This document shows positions 63,359 through 64,000 of a DNA stretch of 64,000 bases, one piece after another. Position 1 is the first letter of the stretch, and every line of letters starts with the position of its first letter. This stretch comes from Ascaris suum (taxonomy: Eukaryota; Nematoda; Chromadorea; Rhabditida; Ascarididae): NCBI GenBank assembly GCA_013433145.1, contig CM024168.1:4402001-4466000 (forward strand). The letters are read 5' to 3'. The notes beneath the pieces are model-generated. The model had not been told where the DNA came from. It did no database searches and worked only from the letters and a program-made list of their open reading frames with translations. Made by a program: the position numbers and the translations under genes.

Positions 63359-64000
63359 TTCACTAAGAAATTGCTTCGAGTTGACGTGAGTAGTGATAAT
63401 GGCAGTTTAACTGACTATATCGCAAATTGCGCAAATTTCACAGATTCGACTGAAGTTCGCGTGCCGGATTTGCCTCACCTCTGCTGTTTAGCGATGTAAA
63501 CGATACTGAGAGCTTTGAATGTTGTCGTTAACTGTAAGCAGTGATCGATGGGCTTTCAGAAAATCACAACTTTCTCTTCTTCTACAGTCAACGTTACATG
63601 CAGAAATATCTCTGTGTCCATAACGAGGAGTTCCTTGGCGTTTCTTTTCTCAAGCGATAACTAATCACTCGAATATAGTAGACGGCCGTGGAACTTCTCT
63701 ACGTTCCCTTGTTTTTGCCGATATGTTTTCCTTCTACATTTCAACTAGCGTTCAGGCATATATCTTACTCATTTCATGCCCTTTCCATGTCTAGTAAACC
63801 TTGTTTTTGTGCCGCTTAATCGCATTTACGACTCTTTGAGATGATCTACTATTTGGTCTATGCCGCTTCCGGTTTTAACATCCAGCCTAATCCACTAACT
63901 ATTCAATAAACGATTTTATTCTCCATGACATTATCCAAGCTAATATGCAAGGATTCTTAAAGTTCAACCAAGTATGCCCTTGACATTTGCGCACACGAAA

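Noticed and set aside
63850..63905. FNIQPNP reading, similar to the 2A-like or leader motif of some retrotransposons
   Set aside because: Too short, lacks the NPGP core and has no retrotransposon sequence around it that I can recognise.
1..64000. CRISPR arrays, bacterial operons, phage or plasmid features
   Set aside because: No regularly spaced repeats, no operon-like run of long frames; exon-intron structure shows eukaryotic nuclear DNA.

Overview
The window reads as nuclear DNA of a nematode, most likely a strongylid (hookworm-like) worm. It is AT-rich. No open reading frame is long enough to be a typical whole gene, and coding segments are short exons (about 60-200 bp) bounded by nematode-style acceptors (TTTCAG, TTTTAG) and GTAAG/GTGAG donors. 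Many introns run to kilobases, so gene density is far below that of Caenorhabditis. The two firmly resolved genes are animal families: a MATH-BTB protein and a tubulointerstitial-nephritis-antigen-like (TINAG-like) secreted protein. The clade assignment is inference.

Layout. 0-19 kb: mostly unassigned AT-rich DNA with exon-like segments on both strands (minus 63-1301; plus 760-847, 8816-9060, 13024-13064, 18478-18648; minus 7424-7688), a CA microsatellite, purine/pyrimidine tracts and tRNA-like relics. 19.9-25.2 kb: a complete eight-exon MATH-BTB gene on the minus strand; every splice phase agrees and the product is 394 residues. 25-41 kb: little that can be named. It holds a possible small three-exon gene (minus 35389-35775), a possible terminal exon (minus 36763-36893), and a roughly 480-bp AT minisatellite that mimics a protein. 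41-45.2 kb: a run of minus-strand exon candidates, including a cysteine-rich, possibly secreted product, plus a diverged ~100-bp tandem repeat. 47.8-49.2 kb: a decayed non-LTR retrotransposon reverse transcriptase, followed by a tRNA-like SINE relic. 49.9 kb to the right edge: the TINAG-like gene on the plus strand. Its first five coding exons (208 codons) are resolved and the rest of its peptidase-like domain should lie beyond the window.

How the genes relate. There is no operon and no evident functional link between neighbours. The MATH-BTB protein would be intracellular, in the style of a CUL3 substrate adaptor. The TINAG-like protein would be extracellular. The TINAG-like gene also appears to use a GC-AG first intron, which the reading-frame phase supports. 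Exon candidates without a recognised family are labelled as such with low confidence, because short open exons with plausible splice sites also arise by chance in AT-rich DNA.
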